Shown here piece by piece: positions 4,701 through 5,757 of a DNA stretch of 5,757 bases. The notes under the pieces were generated by a model. The model did no database searches. It was not told the origin of the DNA and was given only the letters and a program-made list of their open reading frames with translations. A program made the translations under genes and the position numbers. The stretch is from Myxococcales bacterium (GTDB taxonomy: Bacteria > Myxococcota > Myxococcia > Myxococcales > Anaeromyxobacteraceae). The stretch lies in assembly GCA_021784495.1 (NCBI GenBank), contig JAJXSQ010000155.1, forward strand, positions 1-5,757, read 5' to 3'. Position 1 is the stretch's first letter; every line of letters begins with the position of its first letter.

Positions 4701-5708
4701 ATGCAGAAGGACCAGCGGCTCCTCGACCTCGCCGCCTTCCTCCTCCGGTCGACGGAGCCGATCTCGTGGCGCGAGATCCAGGAGCAGTTCTCCGAGGACT
4801 ACCGCGGCTCGGGCGACGCGGCGATCCGCAAGTTCGAGCGCGACAAGGCGGAGCTGCTCGAGCTCGGCATCCCGGTGCGGTACCTCCCCGGCGACGACGA
4901 CCTGCCGGCCGGCTACCTCGTCGATCGGGACGACTTCTACCTGCCCGACCTGGCGCTCCCGCCCGAGGACCTCGCGCTGCTCTACGTCGCCGGCTCGGCG
5001 GCCCTCGCCTCCCGCTCCTTCCCCTACGCGCGCGACCTCGCCCACGCGATGAACAAGCTCAGCTTCGCCGCCCGCGCGCCGGGCGCGTCCGAGGCGGCGG
5101 CGCTGGCCGCGCGCGCCCTCTCCACCGGCGAGGCGGGCGAGGCGGCCCCGGCGGCGGAGCTGGTCGAGCGGCTCTCCCGCGCCGTCGCCACGCGCAAGCG
5201 GGTCCGGCTGGTCTACGCCGGCGCCGAGCGGCGCGCCCGGACCGAGCGCGACGTCGACCCCTACGGCCTGTTCCAGAAGGGCGGCGCCTGGTTCCTCACC
5301 GGCTGGTGCCACCTCCGGCGCGACCTGCGCACCTTCCACCTCGGCCGCGTCGAGGCGCTCACCGTGAACGGCACCTCCCCGCGCACGCCCGACTTCGTCC
5401 CGCGCCCCGGCTTCTCGCTCGGGGAGGTGGCCACCCGGGAGACCTGGGAGTTCACCGTCCACCCGCCGATCCGCTGCCGCGTCCGGCTCGACCCGCCGGT
5501 GGCCCCGGAGCTCCGCGCCTCCTTCGGCCCGCGGGCGCGCCTCTCCGACGACGGCGCCGGGCTGGTGGCGGAGGTCGAGGCGACGAACGCCGAGGGGCTG
5601 GTGCGGCACGTCCTCTCGCTGGGGGATCGCGCCGAGCTGCTCTCCCCGCCCCGGCTGCGAGCGCGCGCCCGCGAGATCCTCGCGACGCTCGCGCGGGGGC
5701 TCGCGTGA
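4701..5708 (+). CDS. WYL-domain transcriptional regulator (PafB/PafC-like)
   Basis: A 335-residue DNA-binding regulator. Residues 1-62 form an N-terminal winged helix-turn-helix: QKDQRLLDLAAFLLRS, ISWREIQEQF and AIRKFERDKAELLELGIPV, the last being typical of the PafB/PafC group. Residues 63-150 are a helical linker. The WYL domain spans about 155-222: RLVYAG (169-174), DVDPYGLFQKGGAWFLTGWC (184-203) and RTFHLGRVEAL (210-220). The signature reads Trp197-Phe198-Leu199, so Tyr is replaced by Phe, and His213 sits where Arg or Lys is common. The C-terminal WCX-like region is about 250-332. WYL domains are thought to sense ligands such as nucleic acid or nucleotides, and actinobacterial PafBC drives a RecA-independent DNA damage response. 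That role is not shown here. It is divergent from the DUF1054-like gene, and its stop overlaps a possible GTG start of a second gene, as in tandem WYL pairs. Confidence 0.92.
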   Translation: MQKDQRLLDLAAFLLRSTEPISWREIQEQFSEDYRGSGDAAIRKFERDKAELLELGIPVRYLPGDDDLPAGYLVDRDDFYLPDLALPPEDLALLYVAGSAALASRSFPYARDLAHAMNKLSFAARAPGASEAAALAARALSTGEAGEAAPAAELVERLSRAVATRKRVRLVYAGAERRARTERDVDPYGLFQKGGAWFLTGWCHLRRDLRTFHLGRVEALTVNGTSPRTPDFVPRPGFSLGEVATRETWEFTVHPPIRCRVRLDPPVAPELRASFGPRARLSDDGAGLVAEVEATNAEGLVRHVLSLGDRAELLSPPRLRARAREILATLARGLA

Positions 5709-5757
5709 CCCGCCCGCCGGCGAGGATGGCGGCGCGGCCGGCCGGCCCGCGCGCGCG
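5705..5757 (+). CDS. Possible start of a second gene overlapping the WYL regulator (partial)
   Basis: A GTG at 5705 overlaps the WYL stop codon (GTGA) and opens a frame without stops to the window edge. It covers 17 complete codons, beginning VTRPPARMAARPAGPRAR, with an alternative ATG at 5726. A G-run about 6 nt upstream could serve as a ribosome site. Stop-free runs of 50 nt are expected by chance at this GC content, so support rests on the 4-nt overlap and on the fact that WYL regulators of this type often come as adjacent pairs. If real, it would be translationally coupled to the WYL gene. Confidence 0.33.
   Translation, partial: MTRPPARMAARPAGPRA

Noticed and set aside
4623..5609. An N-terminal extension of the DUF1054-like protein reaching 5609
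   Set aside because: It is antisense to the WYL regulator, and the family similarity begins at Met 4622.

Overview
This 5.76-kb, very GC-rich window looks like a chromosomal segment from a myxobacterium, most plausibly an Anaeromyxobacter-like member of the Myxococcota. That is an inference from overall composition, the strong G/C bias at third codon positions, the eukaryote-type citrate synthase, the thrombospondin type 3 repeat OmpA lipoprotein and a WYL-domain regulator. No mobile element, CRISPR array, rRNA or tRNA is visible. The high GC leaves long open frames antisense to nearly every real gene, and these were discarded.

Layout, left to right. Six genes lie on the minus strand and one complete gene on the plus strand. 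The left edge (1-181) holds the N-terminal part of an unrecognised protein. It starts 2 nt after the stop of a 360-residue OmpA-like lipoprotein (184-1266), so the two are almost certainly translationally coupled. Upstream is a stand-alone CheY-like receiver protein (1419-1808). A 121-nt gap with a perfect 24-nt palindrome (likely a terminator hairpin) separates this group from citrate synthase, gltA (1930-3255). Upstream of gltA is a 205-nt intergenic region with a possible promoter, then a small four-cysteine putative zinc-binding protein (3461-3901), then a DUF1054/YktB-like protein (3996-4622). A 78-nt divergent region separates that gene from a plus-strand WYL-domain transcription regulator (4701-5708). 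A second gene may start by a GTGA overlap at its stop codon and run off the window.

Functionally the best-supported piece is gltA, which feeds acetyl-CoA into the TCA cycle and carries every catalytic residue of the mitochondrial-type enzyme. The OmpA lipoprotein is predicted to tether the outer membrane to peptidoglycan. The receiver protein may be its regulator or merely a neighbour. The WYL regulator and the divergent DUF1054 gene could form a regulator-target pair, which is inference from layout only. I see no convincing undescribed multi-gene system. The most open items are the four-cysteine protein, the coupled partial gene at the left edge, and the divergent WYL/DUF1054 arrangement.
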